Positions 47,023 through 61,729 are shown, counted from the stretch's first letter. The stretch: 64,000 bases of DNA from Brienomyrus brachyistius (GCF_023856365.1 NC_064555.1:11993754-12057753); one strand, 5' to 3'. The notes: generated from the sequence alone by a model not told the origin. Translations and numbers: made by a program.

Positions 47023-47931
47023 CGCTTTGCTGAGCCGTAGGCCAGGCGCTATACCACAAGGACGCATTTCCTCCCTGTCCTTATTAAAATATCACCACCG
47101 ACAAGTACAGAATTCAATTTCTTCCCCTAATGGAAATATGGCTCTTAGTGATCACTGGTTAAAATAATGATAGATCATTGCGATTTTACACAGTCACCGC
47201 CCATGGAACCTTGCTGAGGACAATTCATATGTGGTGACCATTATATCAAATGAAAATGCACTGGCAACAGACTTTTTTTTCAATATGCTAGATTTCATAT
47301 ACACAAAGTTTGCACTCATTTCATCAGATATGCTTTGTTCGTTAGAATCGTCTTTTTTTCAGTTGATATTGGTCCCTTTCTGAAATGTAAAAATACACGT
47401 ACTGGACGACAGTTCCAAAACGAATTTGCAACTGGCACATCGCGGATCCGGCTTCGCAAAGCTTAACCAAGTACATTCTAAACGGCGCGATAATTAGGAA
47501 AATCAAAGCGAGAGAGGATCATCCGAACAGAAATCAATGCATTCTTTCAATTTGCCATTGTGCAATAATGAGTTACACTGTGACCAATTGCTCTTTCAAA
47601 TTTTGGCATATTTCCACCAATCGCCGCAAATTCCGTTGTTATGATGTATTCACTAGTAAAACGCAGTTTTCCTTTCCTCTTATAATTTACACCTGTTCAA
47701 CTATAGTGATGGAAACGAGAACTTCGGGACATGCCCTAGTTAATACGTCATCTTTGCTTCTAATTTCGAACGTATTGAGATTCTACCCGTCAAAAGTCGA
47801 ACATCAGTGTAACCACTGACAAAGAAGATTAGAAAGCGGAGACTGCTGAAAGGTAGAGGGTGCGTATTCAGAAAATTACGCAGTCACTTGGAAGTGAACG
47901 CTTAGAAACCAACGAGAGTGGGCCATACACC

Positions 47932-48003
47932 TGCCGTGACCCGGATTCGAACCGATGTTGCTGCGGCCACAACGCAGAGTACTGACCACTATACGATCAC
48001 GGC
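47932..48003 (-). tRNA. tRNA-His (GTG), unit 43, weakened T-stem
   Basis: ATCGG T-stem allele only; acceptor stem normal. Confidence 0.8.
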
Positions 48004-48912
48004 CGCTTTGCTGAGCCATAGGCCAGGCGCTATATCACAAGGACGCCTTTACTCCCCGTCCTTATTAAAATATCACCACAGACAAGTACAGAATTCAATT
48101 TCTTCCCCTAATGGAAATATGGCTCTTAGTGATCACTGGTTAAAATAATGATAGATCATTGCGATTTTACACAGTCACCGCCCATGGAACCTTGCTGAGG
48201 ACAATTCATATGTGGTGACCATTATATCAAATGAAAATGCACTGGCAACAGACTTTTTTTTCAATATGCTAGATTTCATATACACAAAGTTTGCACTCAT
48301 TTCATCAGATATGCTTTGTTCGTTAGAATCGTCTTTTTTTCAGTTGATATTGGTCCCTTTCTGAAATGTAAAAATACACGTACTGGACGACAGTTCCAAA
48401 ACGAATTTGCAACTGGCACATCGCGGATCCGGCTTCGCAAAGCTTAACCAAGTACATTCTAAACGGCGCGATAATTAGGAAAAACAAAGCGAGAGAGGAT
48501 CATCCGAACAGAAATCAATGCATTCTTTCAATTTGCCATTGTGCAACAATGAGTTACACTGTGACCAATTGCTCTTTCAAATTTTGGCATATTTCCACCA
48601 ATCGCCGCAAATTCCGTTGTTATGATGTATTCACTAGTAAAACGCAGTTTTCCTTTCCTCTTATAATTTACACCTGTTCAACTATAGTGATGAAAATGAG
48701 CACTTCGGGACTTGCCCTAGTTAATGCGTCTTGATTGCTTCTAATTTCGAACGTATTGAGATTCTACCCGTCAAAAGTCGAACATCAGTATAACCACTGA
48801 CAATGAAGATGAGAAAGCGGAGACTGCTGAAAGGTAGAGGGTGCGTATTCAGAAAATTACGCGATCACTTGGAAGTGAACGCTTAGAAACCAACGAGAGT
48901 GGGCCATACACC

Positions 48913-48984
48913 TGCCGTGACCCGGATTCGAACCGGGGTTGCTGCGGCCACAACGCAGAGTACTGACCACTATACGATCACGGC
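48913..48984 (-). tRNA. tRNA-His (GTG), unit 44, majority sequence
   Basis: Identical over 72 nt. Confidence 0.94.
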
Positions 48985-49893
48985 CGCTTTGCTGAGCCAT
49001 AGGCCAGGCGCTATATCACAAGGACGCCTTTACTCCCCGTCCTTATTAAAATATCACCACAGACAAGTACAGAATTCAATTTCTTCCCCTAATGGAAATA
49101 TGGCTCTTAGTGATCACTGGTTAAAATAATGATAGATCATTGCGATTTTACACAGTCACCGCCCATGGAACCTTGCTGAGGACAATTCACATGTGGTGAC
49201 CATTATATCAAATGAAAATGCACTGGCAACAGACTTTTTTTTCAATATGCTAGATTTCATATACACAAAGTTTGCACTCATTTCATCAGATATGCTTTGT
49301 TCGTTAGAATCGTCTTTTTTTCAGTTGATATTGGTCCCTTTCTGAAATGTAAAAATACACGTACTGGACGACAGTTCCAAAACGAATTTGCAACTGGCAC
49401 ATCGCGGATCCGGCTTCGCAAAGCTTAACCAAGTACATTCTAAACGGCGCGATAATTAGGAAAAACAAAGCGAGAGAGGATCATCCGATCAGAAATCAAT
49501 GCATTCTTTCAATTTGCCATTGTGCAACAATGAGTTACACTGTGACCAATTGCTCTTTCAAATTTTGGCATATTTCCACCAATCGCCGCAAATTCCGTTG
49601 TTATGATGTATTCACTAGTAAAACGCAGTTTTCCTTTCCTCTTATAATTTACACCTGTTCAACTATAGTGATGAAAATGAGCACTTCGGGACTTGCCCTA
49701 GTTAATGCGTCTTGATTGCTTCTAATTTCGAACGTATTGAGATTCTACCCGTCAAAAGTCGAACATCAGTATAACCACTGACAATGAAGATGAGAAAGCG
49801 GAGACTGCTGAAAGGTAGAGGGTGCGTATTCAGAAAATTACGCGGTCACTTGGAAGTGAACGCTTAGAAACCAACGAGAGTGGGCCATACACC

Positions 49894-49965
49894 TGCCGTG
49901 ACCCGGATTCGAACCGGGGTTGCTGCAGCCACAACGCAGAGTACTGACCACTATACGATCACGGC
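49894..49965 (-). tRNA. tRNA-His (GTG), unit 45, C39 to T
   Basis: G31-T39 wobble allele with linked flank change. Confidence 0.88.
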
Positions 49966-50872
49966 CGCTTTGCTGAGCCGTAGGCCAGGCGCTATACCAC
50001 AAGGACGCATTTCCTCCCTGTCCTTATTAAAATATCACCACCGACAAGTACAGTATTCAATTTCTTCCCCTAATGGAAATATGGCTCTTAGTGATCACTG
50101 GTTAAAATAATGATAGATCATTGCGATTTTACACAGTCACCGCCCATGGAATCTCGCAGAGGACAATTCATATGTGGTGTCCATTATATCAAATGAAAAT
50201 TCACTGGCAAAAGACTTTTTTTCAATATGCTACATTTCACATATACGAAGCTTGCACTCATTTCATCAGATATGCTTTGTTCGTTAGACTCGTCTTTTGT
50301 CAGTTGATATCGGTCGCTTTCTGAAATGTAAAAATACACGTACTGGACGACAGTTCCAAAACGAATTTGCAACTGGCACATCGCGGATCCGGCTTCGCAA
50401 AGCTTAACCAAGTACATTCTAAACGGCGCGATAATTAGGAAAAACAAAGCGAGAGAGGATCATCCGAACAGAAATCAATGCATTCTTTCAATTTGCCATT
50501 GCGCAATAATGAGTTACACTGTGACCAATTGCGCTTTCAAATTTTGGCATATTTCCACCAATCGCCGCAAATTCCGTTGTTATGATGTATTCACTAGTAA
50601 AACGCAGTTTTCCTTTCCTCTTATAATTTACGCCTGTTCAACTATAGTGACGGAAACGAAAACTTCGGGACATGCCCTAGTTAATACGTCATCTTTGCTT
50701 CTAATTCCGAACGTATTGAGATTCTACCCGTCAAAAGTCGAACATCAGTATAACCACTGACAATGAAGATGAGAAAGCGGAGACTGCTGAAAGGTAGAGG
50801 GTGCGTATTCAGAAAATTACGCAGTCACTTGGAAGTGAACGCTTAGAAACCAACGAGAGTGGGCCATACACC

Positions 50873-50944
50873 TGCCGTGACCCAGATTCGAACCGGGGTT
50901 GCTGCGGCCACAACGCAGAGTACTGACCACTATACGATCACGGC
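50873..50944 (-). tRNA. tRNA-His (GTG), unit 46, C62 to T
   Basis: Single T-stem wobble change as in unit 35; the D-arm is the normal form. Confidence 0.85.
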
Positions 50945-51853
50945 CGCTTTGCTGAGCCATAGGCCAGGCGATATACCACAAGGACGCCTTTCCACCCCGT
51001 CCTTATTAAAATATCACCACAGACAAGTACAGAATTCAATTTCTTCCCCTAATGGAAATATGGCTCTTAGTGATCACTGGTTAAAATAATGATAGATCAT
51101 TGCGATTTTACACAGTCACCGCCCATGGAACCTTGCTGAGGACAATTCATATGTGGTGACCATTATATCAAATGAAAATGCACTGGCAACAGACTTTTTT
51201 TTCAATATGCTAGATTTCATATACACAAAGTTTGCACTCATTTCATCAGATATGCTTTGTTCGTTAGAATCGTCTTTTTTTCAGTTGATATTGGTCCCTT
51301 TCTGAAATGTAAAAATACACGTACTGGACGACAGTTCCAAAACGAATTTGCAACTGGCACATCGCGGATCCGGCTTCGCAAAGCTTAACCAAGCACATTC
51401 TAAACGGCGCGATAATTAGGAAAAACAAAGCGAGAGAGGATCATCCGAACAGAAATCAATGCATTCTTTCAATTTGCCATTGTGCAATAATGAGTTACAC
51501 TGTGACCAATTGCTCTTTCAAATTTTGGCATATTTCCACCAATCGCCGCAAATTCCGTCGTTATGATGTATTCACTAGTAAAACGCAGTTTTCCTTTCCT
51601 CTTATAATTTACACCTGTTCAACTATAGTGATGAAAATGAGCACTTCGGGACTTGCCCTAGTTAATGCGTCTTGATTGCTTCTAATTTCGAACGTATTGA
51701 GATTCTACCCGTCAAAAGTCGAACATCAGTATAACCACTGACAATGAAGATGAGAAAGCGGAGACTGCTGAAAGGTAGAGGGTGCGTATTCAGAAAATTA
51801 CGCGGTCACTTGGAAGTGAACGCTTAGAAACCAACGGGAGTGGGCCATACACC

Positions 51854-51925
51854 TGCCGTGACCCGGATTCGAACCGGGGTTGCTGCGGCCACAACGCAGA
51901 GTACTGACCACTATACGATCACGGC
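51854..51925 (-). tRNA. tRNA-His (GTG), unit 47, majority sequence
   Basis: Identical over 72 nt. Confidence 0.94.
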
Positions 51926-52832
51926 CGCTTTGCTGAGCCATAGGCCAGGCGCTATATCACAAGGACGCCTTTACTCCCCGTCCTTATTAAAATATCACCA
52001 CAGACAAGTACAGAATTCAATTTCTTCCCCTAATGGAAATATGGCTCTTAGTGATCACTGGTTAAAATAATGATAGATCATTGCGATTTTACACAGTCAC
52101 CGCCCATGGAACCTTGCTGAGGACAATTCATATGTGGTGACCATTATATCAAATGAAAATGCACTGGCAAAAGACTTTTTTTCAATATGCTACATTTCAC
52201 ATATACGAAGCTTGCACTCATTTCATCAGATATGCTTTGTTCGTTAGACTCGTCTTTTTTCAGTTGATATCGGTCGCTTTCTGAAATGTAAAAATACACG
52301 TACTGGACGACAGTTCCAAAACGAATTTGCAACTGGCACATCGCGGATCCGGCTTCGCAAAGCTTAACCAAGTACATTCTAAACGGCGCGATAATTAGGA
52401 AAATCAAAGCGAGAGAGGATCATCCGAACAGAAATCAATGCATTCTTTCAATTTGCCATTGCGCAATAATGAGTTACACTGTGACCAATTGCGCTTTCAA
52501 ATTTTGGCATATTTCCACCAATCGCCGCAAATTCCGTTGTTATGATGTATTCACTAGTAAAACGCAGTTTTCCTTTCCTCTTATAATTTACGCCTGTTCA
52601 ACTATAGTGACGGAAACGAAAACTTCGGGACATGCCCTAGTTAATGCGTCATCTTTGCTTCTAATTCCGAACGTATTGAGATTCTACCCGTCAAAAGTCG
52701 AACATCAGTATAACCACTGACAATGAAGATGAGAAAGCGGAGACTGCTGAAAGGTAGAGGGTGCGTATTCAGAAAATTACGCAGTCACTTGGAAGTGAAC
52801 GCTTAGAAACCAACGAGAGTGGGCCATACACC

Positions 52833-52904
52833 TGCCGTGACCCAGATTCGAACCGGGGTTGCTGCGGCCACAACGCAGAGTACTGACCACTATACGATCA
52901 CGGC
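52833..52904 (-). tRNA. tRNA-His (GTG), unit 48, C62 to T
   Basis: Single T-stem wobble change as in unit 35. Confidence 0.85.
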
Positions 52905-53813
52905 CGCTTTGCTGAGCCATAGGCCAGGCGATATACCACAAGGACGCCTTTCCACCCCGTCCTTATTAAAATATCACCACAGACAAGTACAGAATTCAAT
53001 TTCTTCCCCTAATGGAAATATGGCTCTTAGTGATCACTGGTTAAAATAATGATAGATCATTGCGATTTTACACAGTCACCGCCCATGGAACCTTGCTGAG
53101 GACAATTCATATGTGGTGACCATTATATCAAATGAAAATGCACTGGCAACAGACTTTTTTTTCAATATGCTAGATTTCATATACACAAAGTTTGCACTCA
53201 TTTCATCAGATATGCTTTGTTCGTTAGAATCGTCTTTTTTTCAGTTGATATTGGTCCCTTTCTGAAATGTAAAAATACACGTACTGGACGACAGTTCCAA
53301 AACGAATTTGCAACTGGCACATCGCGGATCCGGCTTCGCAAAGCTTAACCAAGCACATTCTAAACGGCGCGATAATTAGGAAAAACAAAGCGAGAGAGGA
53401 TCATCCGAACAGAAATCAATGCATTCTTTCAATTTGCCATTGTGCAATAATGAGTTACACTGTGACCAATTGCTCTTTCAAATTTTGGCATATTTCCACC
53501 AATCGCCGCAAATTCCGTCGTTATGATGTATTCACTAGTAAAACGCAGTTTTCCTTTCCTCTTATAATTTACACCTGTTCAACTATAGTGATGAAAATGA
53601 GCACTTCGGGACTTGCCCTAGTTAATGCGTCTTGATTGCTTCTAATTTCGAACGTATTGAGATTCTACCCGTCAAAAGTCGAACATCAGTATAACCACTG
53701 ACAATGAAGATGAGAAAGCGGAGACTGCTGAAAGGTAGAGGGTGCGTATTCAGAAAATTACGCGGTCACTTGGAAGTGAACGCTTAGAAACCAACGAGAG
53801 TGGGCCATACACC

Positions 53814-53885
53814 TGCCGTGACCCGGATTCGAACCGGGGTTGCTGCGGCCACAACGCAGAGTACTGACCACTATACGATCACGGC
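53814..53885 (-). tRNA. tRNA-His (GTG), unit 49, majority sequence
   Basis: Identical over 72 nt. Confidence 0.94.
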
Positions 53886-54792
53886 CGCTTTGCTGAGCCA
53901 TAGGCCAGGCGCTATATCACAAGGACGCCTTTACTCCCCGTCCTTATTAAAATATCACCACAGACAAGTACAGAATTCAATTTCTTCCCCTAATGGAAAT
54001 ATGGCTCTTAGTGATCACTGGTTAAAATAATGATAGATCATTGCGATTTTACACAGTCACCGCCCATGGAACCTTGCTGAGGACAATTCATATGTGGTGA
54101 CCATTATATCAAATGAAAATGCACTGGCAAAAGACTTTTTTTCAATATGCTACATTTCACATATACGAAGCTTGCACTCATTTCATCAGATATGCTTTGT
54201 TCGTTAGACTCGTCTTTTTTCAGTTGATATCGGTCGCTTTCTGAAATGTAAAAATACACGTACTGGACGACAGTTCCAAAACGAATTTGCAACTGGCACA
54301 TCGCGGATCCGGCTTCGCAAAGCTTAACCAAGTACATTCTAAACGGCGCGATAATTAGGAAAATCAAAGCGAGAGAGGATCATCCGAACAGAAATCAATG
54401 CATTCTTTCAATTTGCCATTGTGCAATAATGAGTTACACTGTGACCAATTGCTCTTTCAAATTTTGGCATATTTCCACCAATCGCCGCAAATTCCGTTGT
54501 TATGATGTATTCACTAGTAAAACGCAGTTTTCCTTTCCTCTTATAATTTACACCTGTTCAACTATAGTGATGGAAACGAGAACTTCGGGACATGCCCTAG
54601 TTAATACGTCATCTTTGCTTCTAATTTCGAACGTATTGAGATTCTACCCGTCAAAAGTCGAACATCAGTATAACCACTGACAAAGAAGATTAGAAAGCGG
54701 AGACTGCTGAAAGGTAGAGGGTGCGTATTCAGAAAATTACGCAGTCACTTGGAAGTGAACGCTTAGAAACCAACGAGAGTGGGCCATACACC

Positions 54793-54864
54793 TGCCGTGA
54801 CCCGGATTCGAACCGATGTTACTGCGGCCACAACGCAGAGTACTGACCACTATACGATCACGGC
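54793..54864 (-). tRNA. tRNA-His (GTG), unit 50, weakened T-stem
   Basis: ATCGG T-stem allele plus C to T in the variable region (CAGTAAC). Confidence 0.78.
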
Positions 54865-55773
54865 CGCTTTGCTGAGCCATAGGCCAGGCGCTATATCACA
54901 AGGACGCCTTTACTCCCCGTCCTTATTAAAATATCACCACAGACAAGTACAGAATTCAATTTCTTCCCCTAATGGAAATATGGCTCTTAGTGATCACTGG
55001 TTAAAATAATGATAGATCATTGCGATTTTACACAGTCACCGCCCATGGAACCTTGCTGAGGACAATTCATATGTGGTGACCATTATATCAAATGAAAATG
55101 CACTGGCAACAGACTTTTTTTTCAATATGCTAGATTTCATATACACAAAGTTTGCACTCATTTCATCAGATATGCTTTGTTCGTTAGAATCGTCTTTTTT
55201 TCAGTTGATATCGGTCCCTTTCTGAAATGTAAAAATACACGTACTGGACGACAGTTCCAAAACGAATTTGCAACTGGCACATCGCGGATCCGGCTTCGCA
55301 AAGCTTAACCAAGTACATTCTAAACGGCGCGATAATTAGGAAAATCAAAGCGAGAGAGGATCATCCGAACAGAAATCAATGCATTCTTTCAATTTGCCAT
55401 TGCGCAATAATGAGTTACACTGTGACCAATTGCGCTTTCAAATTTTGGCATATTTCCACCAATCGCCGCAAATTCCGTTGTTATGATGTATTCACTAGTA
55501 AAACGCAGTTTTCCTTTCCTCTTATAATTTACGCCTGTTCAACTATAGTGACGGAAACGAAAACTTCGGGACATGCCCTAGTTAATGCGTCATCTTTGCT
55601 TCTAATTCCGAACGTATTGAGATTCTACCCGTCAAAAGTCGAACATCAGTATAACCACTGACAATGAAGATGAGAAAGCGGAGACTGCTGAAAGGTAGAG
55701 GGTGCGTATTCAGAAAATTACGCAGTCACTTGGAAGTGAACGCTTAGAAACCAACGAGAGTGGGCCATACACC

Positions 55774-55845
55774 TGCCGTGACCCAGATTCGAACCGGGGT
55801 TGCTGCGGCCACAACGCAGAGTACTGACCACTATACGATCACGGC
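55774..55845 (-). tRNA. tRNA-His (GTG), unit 51, C62 to T
   Basis: Single T-stem wobble change as in unit 35. Confidence 0.85.
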
Positions 55846-56754
55846 CGCTTTGCTGAGCCATAGGCCAGGCGATATACCACAAGGACGCCTTTCCACCCCG
55901 TCCTTATTAAAATATCACCACAGACAAGTACAGAATTCAATTTCTTCCCCTAATGGAAATATGGCTCTTAGTGATCACTGGTTAAAATAATGATAGATCA
56001 TTGCGATTTTACACAGTCACCGCCCATGGAACCTTGCTGAGGACAATTCATATGTGGTGACCATTATATCAAATGAAAATGCACTGGCAACAGACTTTTT
56101 TTTCAATATGCTAGATTTCATATACACAAAGTTTGCACTCATTTCATCAGATATGCTTTGTTCGTTAGAATCGTCTTTTTTTCAGTTGATATTGGTCCCT
56201 TTCTGAAATGTAAAAATACACGTACTGGACGACAGTTCCAAAACGAATTTGCAACTGGCACATCGCGGATCCGGCTTCGCAAAGCTTAACCAAGCACATT
56301 CTAAACGGCGCGATAATTAGGAAAAACAAAGCGAGAGAGGATCATCCGAACAGAAATCAATGCATTCTTTCAATTTGCCATTGTGCAATAATGAGTTACA
56401 CTGTGACCAATTGCTCTTTCAAATTTTGGCATATTTCCACCAATCGCCGCAAATTCCGTCGTTATGATGTATTCACTAGTAAAACGCAGTTTTCCTTTCC
56501 TCTTATAATTTACACCTGTTCAACTATAGTGATGAAAATGAGCACTTCGGGACTTGCCCTAGTTAATGCGTCTTGATTGCTTCTAATTTCGAACGTATTG
56601 AGATTCTACCCGTCAAAAGTCGAACATCAGTATAACCACTGACAATGAAGATGAGAAAGCGGAGACTGCTGAAAGGTAGAGGGTGCGTATTCAGAAAATT
56701 ACGCGGTCACTTGGAAGTGAACGCTTAGAAACCAACGAGAGTGGGCCATACACC

Positions 56755-56826
56755 TGCCGTGACCCGGATTCGAACCGGGGTTGCTGCGGCCACAACGCAG
56801 AGTACTGACCACTATACGATCACGGC
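56755..56826 (-). tRNA. tRNA-His (GTG), unit 52, majority sequence
   Basis: Identical over 72 nt. Confidence 0.94.
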
Positions 56827-57733
56827 CGCTTTGCTGAGCCATAGGCCAGGCGCTATATCACAAGGACGCCTTTACTCCCCGTCCTTATTAAAATATCACC
56901 ACAGACAAGTACAGAATTCAATTTCTTCCCCTAATGGAAATATGGCTCTTAGTGATCACTGGTTAAAATAATGATAGATCATTGCGATTTTACACAGTCA
57001 CCGCCCATGGAACCTTGCTGAGGACAATTCATATGTGGTGACCATTATATCAAATGAAAATGCACTGGCAAAAGACTTTTTTTCAATATGCTACATTTCA
57101 CATATACGAAGCTTGCACTCATTTCATCAGATATGCTTTGTTCGTTAGACTCGTCTTTTTTCAGTTGATATCGGTCGCTTTCTGAAATGTAAAAATACAC
57201 GTACTGGACGACAGTTCCAAAACGAATTTGCAACTGGCACATCGCGGATCCGGCTTCGCAAAGCTTAACCAAGTACATTCTAAACGGCGCGATAATTAGG
57301 AAAATCAAAGCGAGAGAGGATCATCCGAACAGAAATCAATGCATTCTTTCAATTTGCCATTGTGCAATAATGAGTTACACTGTGACCAATTGCTCTTTCA
57401 AATTTTGGCATATTTCCACCAATCGCCGCAAATTCCGTTGTTATGATGTATTCACTAGTAAAACGCAGTTTTCCTTTCCTCTTATAATTTACACCTGTTC
57501 AACTATAGTGATGGAAACGAGAACTTCGGGACATGCCCTAGTTAATACGTCATCTTTGCTTCTAATTTCGAACGTATTGAGATTCTACCCGTCAAAAGTC
57601 GAACATCAGTATAACCACTGACAAAGAAGATTAGAAAGCGGAGACTGCTGAAAGGTAGAGGGTGCGTATTCAGAAAATTACGCAGTCACTTGGAAGTGAA
57701 CGCTTAGAAACCAACGAGAGTGGGCCATACACC

Positions 57734-57805
57734 TGCCGTGACCCGGATTCGAACCGATGTTGCTGCGGCCACAACGCAGAGTACTGACCACTATACGATC
57801 ACGGC
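57734..57805 (-). tRNA. tRNA-His (GTG), unit 53, weakened T-stem
   Basis: ATCGG T-stem allele only. Confidence 0.8.
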
Positions 57806-58714
57806 CGCTTTGCTGAGCCATAGGCCAGGCGCTATATCACAAGGACGCCTTTACTCCCCGTCCTTATTAAAATATCACCACAGACAAGTACAGAATTCAA
57901 TTTCTTCCCCTAATGGAAATATGGCTCTTAGTGATCACTGGTTAAAATAATGATAGATCATTGCGATTTTACACAGTCACCGCCCATGGAACCTTGCTGA
58001 GGACAATTCATATGTGGTGACCATTATATCAAATGAAAATGCACTGGCAACAGACTTTTTTTTCAATATGCTAGATTTCATATACACAAAGTTTGCACTC
58101 ATTTCATCAGATATGCTTTGTTCGTTAGAATCGTCTTTTTTTCAGTTGATATTGGTCCCTTTCTGAAATGTAAAAATACACGTACTGGACGACAGTTCCA
58201 AAACGAATTTGCAACTGGCACATCGCGGATCCGGCTTCGCAAAGCTTAACCAAGTACATTCTAAACGGCGCGATAATTAGGAAAAACAAAGCGAGAGAGG
58301 ATCATCCGAACAGAAATCAATGCATTCTTTCAATTTGCCATTGTGCAACAATGAGTTACACTGTGACCAATTGCTCTTTCAAATTTTGGCATATTTCCAC
58401 CAATCGCCGCAAATTCCGTTGTTATGATGTATTCACTAGTAAAACGCAGTTTTCCTTTCCTCTTATAATTTACACCTGTTCAACTATAGTGATGAAAATG
58501 AGCACTTCGGGACTTGCCCTAGTTAATGCGTCTTGATTGCTTCTAATTTCGAACGTATTGAGATTCTACCCGTCAAAAGTCGAACATCAGTATAACCACT
58601 GACAATGAAGATGAGAAAGCGGAGACTGCTGAAAGGTAGAGGGTGCGTATTCAGAAAATTACGCGGTCACTTGGAAGTGAACGCTTAGAAACCAACGAGA
58701 GTGGGCCATACACC

Positions 58715-58786
58715 TGCCGTGACCCGGATTCGAACCGGGGTTGCTGCAGCCACAACGCAGAGTACTGACCACTATACGATCACGGC
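58715..58786 (-). tRNA. tRNA-His (GTG), unit 54, C39 to T
   Basis: G31-T39 wobble allele with linked flank change. Confidence 0.88.
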
Positions 58787-59695
58787 CGCTTTGCTGAGCC
58801 GTAGGCCAGGCGCTATACCACAAGGACGCATTTCCTCCCTGTCCTTATTAAAATATCACCACAGACAAGTACAGAATTCAATTTCTTCCCCTAATGGAAA
58901 TATGGCTCTTAGTGATCACTGGTTAAAATAATGATAGATCATTGCGATTTTACACAGTCACCGCCCATGGAACCTTGCTGAGGACAATTCATATGTGGTG
59001 ACCATTATATCAAATGAAAATGCACTGGCAACAGACTTTTTTTTCAATATGCTAGATTTCATATACACAAAGTTTGCACTCATTTCATCAGATATGCTTT
59101 GTTCGTTAGAATCGTCTTTTTTTCAGTTGATATTGGTCCCTTTCTGAAATGTAAAAATACACGTACTGGACGACAGTTCCAAAACGAATTTGCAACTGGC
59201 ACATCGCGGATCCGGCTTCGCAAAGCTTAACCAAGTACATTCTAAACGGCGCGATAATTAGGAAAAACAAAGCGAGAGAGGATCATCCGAACAGAAATCA
59301 ATGCATTCTTTCAATTTGCCATTGTGCAACAATGAGTTACACTGTGACCAATTGCTCTTTCAAATTTTGGCATATTTCCACCAATCGCCGCAAATTCCGT
59401 TGTTATGATGTATTCACTAGTAAAACGCAGTTTTCCTTTCCTCTTATAATTTACACCTGTTCAACTATAGTGATGAAAATGAGCACTTCGGGACTTGCCC
59501 TAGTTAATGCGTCTTGATTGCTTCTAATTTCGAACGTATTGAGATTCTACCCGTCAAAAGTCGAACATCAGTATAACCACTGACAATGAAGATGAGAAAG
59601 CGGAGACTGCTGAAAGGTAGAGGGTGCGTATTCAGAAAATTACGCGGTCACTTGGAAGTGAACGCTTAGAAACCAACGAGAGTGGGCCATACACC

Positions 59696-59767
59696 TGCCG
59701 TGACCCGGATTCGAACCGGGGTTGCTGCAGCCACAACGCAGAGTACTGACCACTATACGATCACGGC
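59696..59767 (-). tRNA. tRNA-His (GTG), unit 55, C39 to T
   Basis: G31-T39 wobble allele with linked flank change. Confidence 0.88.
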
Positions 59768-60676
59768 CGCTTTGCTGAGCCGTAGGCCAGGCGCTATACC
59801 ACAAGGACGCATTTCCTCCCTGTCCTTATTAAAATATCACTACCGACAAGTACAGTATTCAATTTCTTCCCCTAATGGAAATATGGCTCTTAGTGATCAC
59901 TGGTTAAAATAATGATAGATCATTGCGATTTTACACAGTCACCGCCCATGGAACCTTGCTGAGGACAATTCATATGTGGTGACCATTATATCAAATGAAA
60001 ATGCACTGGCAACAGACTTTTTTTTCAATATGCTAGATTTCATATACACAAAGTTTGCACTCATTTCATCAGATATGCTTTGTTCGTTGGAATCGTCTTT
60101 TTTTCAGTTGATATTGGTCCCTTTCTGAAATGTAAAAATACACGTACTGGACGACAGTTCCAAAACGAATTTGCAACTGGCACATCGCGGATCCGGCTTC
60201 GCAAAGCTTAACCAAGTACATTCTAAACGGCGCGATAATTAGGAAAAACAAAGCGAGAGAGGATCATCCGAACAGAAATCAATGCATTCTTTCAATTTGC
60301 CATTGTGCAACAATGAGTTACACTGTGACCAATTGCTCTTTCAAATTTTGGCATATTTCCACCAATCGCCGCAAATTCCGTTGTTATGATGTATTCACTA
60401 GTAAAACGCAGTTTTCCTTTCCTCTTATAATTTACGCCTGTTCAACTATAGTGACGGAAACGAAAACTTCGGGACATGCCCTAGTTAATGCGTCATCTTT
60501 GCTTCTAATTCCGAACGTATTGAGATTCTACCCGTCAAAAGTCGAACATCAGTATAACCACTGACAATGAAGATGAGAAAGCGGAGACTGCTGAAAGGTA
60601 GAGGGTGCGTATTCAGAAAATTACGCAGTCACTTGGAAGTGAACGCTTAGAAACCAACGAGAGTGGGCCATACACC

Positions 60677-60748
60677 TGTCTTGACCCAGATTCGAACCGG
60701 GGTTGCTGCGGCCACAACGCAGAGTACTGACCACTATACGATCACGGC
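60677..60748 (-). pseudogene. tRNA-His-like copy, unit 56, acceptor stem broken
   Basis: 3' acceptor strand reads TCAAGACA instead of TCACGGCA, giving two mismatches (positions 69 and 71), plus the C62 to T change. Anticodon and D-arm normal. Confidence 0.68.
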
Positions 60749-61657
60749 CGCTTTGCTGAACCATAGGCCAGGCGATATACCACAAGGACGCCTTTCCACC
60801 CCGTCCTTATTAAAATATCACCACAGACAAGTACAGAATTCAATTTCTTCCCCTAATGGAAATATGGCTCTTAGTGATCACTGGTTAAAATAATGATAGA
60901 TCATTGCGATTTTACACAGTCACCGCCCATGGAACCTTGCTGAGGACAATTCATATGTGGTGACCATTATATCAAATGAAAATGCACTGGCAACAGACTT
61001 TTTTTTCAATATGCTAGATTTCATATACACAAAGTTTGCACTCATTTCATCAGATATGCTTTGTTCGTTAGAATCGTCTTTTTTTCAGTTGATATTGGTC
61101 CCTTTCTGAAATGTAAAAATACACGTACTGGACGACAGTTCCAAAACGAATTTGCAACTGGCACATCGCGGATCCGGCTTCGCAAAGCTTAACCAAGCAC
61201 ATTCTAAACGGCGCGATAATTAGGAAAAACAAAGCGAGAGAGGATCATCCGAACAGAAATCAATGCATTCTTTCAATTTGCCATTGTGCAATAATGAGTT
61301 ACACTGTGACCAATTGCTCTTTCAAATTTTGGCATATTTCCACCAATCGCCGCAAATTCCGTCGTTATGATGTATTCACTAGTAAAACGCAGTTTTCCTT
61401 TCCTCTTATAATTTACACCTGTTCAACTATAGTGATGAAAATGAGCACTTCGGGACTTGCCCTAGTTAATGCGTCTTGATTGCTTCTAATTTCGAACGTA
61501 TTGAGATTCTACCCGTCAAAAGTCGAACATCAGTATAACCACTGACAATGAAGATGAGAAAGCGGAGACTGCTGAAAGGTAGAGGGTGCGTATTCAGAAA
61601 ATTACGCAGTCACTTGGAAGTGAACGCTTAGAAACCAACGAGAGTGGGCCATACACC

Positions 61658-61729
61658 TGCCGTGACCCAGATTCGAACCGGGGTTGCTGCGGCCACAACG
61701 CAGAGTACTGACCACTATACGATCACGGC
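61658..61729 (-). tRNA. tRNA-His (GTG), unit 57, C62 to T
   Basis: Single T-stem wobble change as in unit 35. Confidence 0.85.

Larger units (their letters stand above)
50509..54428. repeat. Duplicated two-unit block (units 46-47 and 48-49, period 1960 bp); related pair at units 51-52
   Basis: Each pair is one unit with GCGCAATAATG/TTGCGCTTTC and a C62-to-T tRNA followed by one with ATTCCGTCGTTATG and a majority tRNA. The same pair recurs at 55410-57369. Confidence 0.82.
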
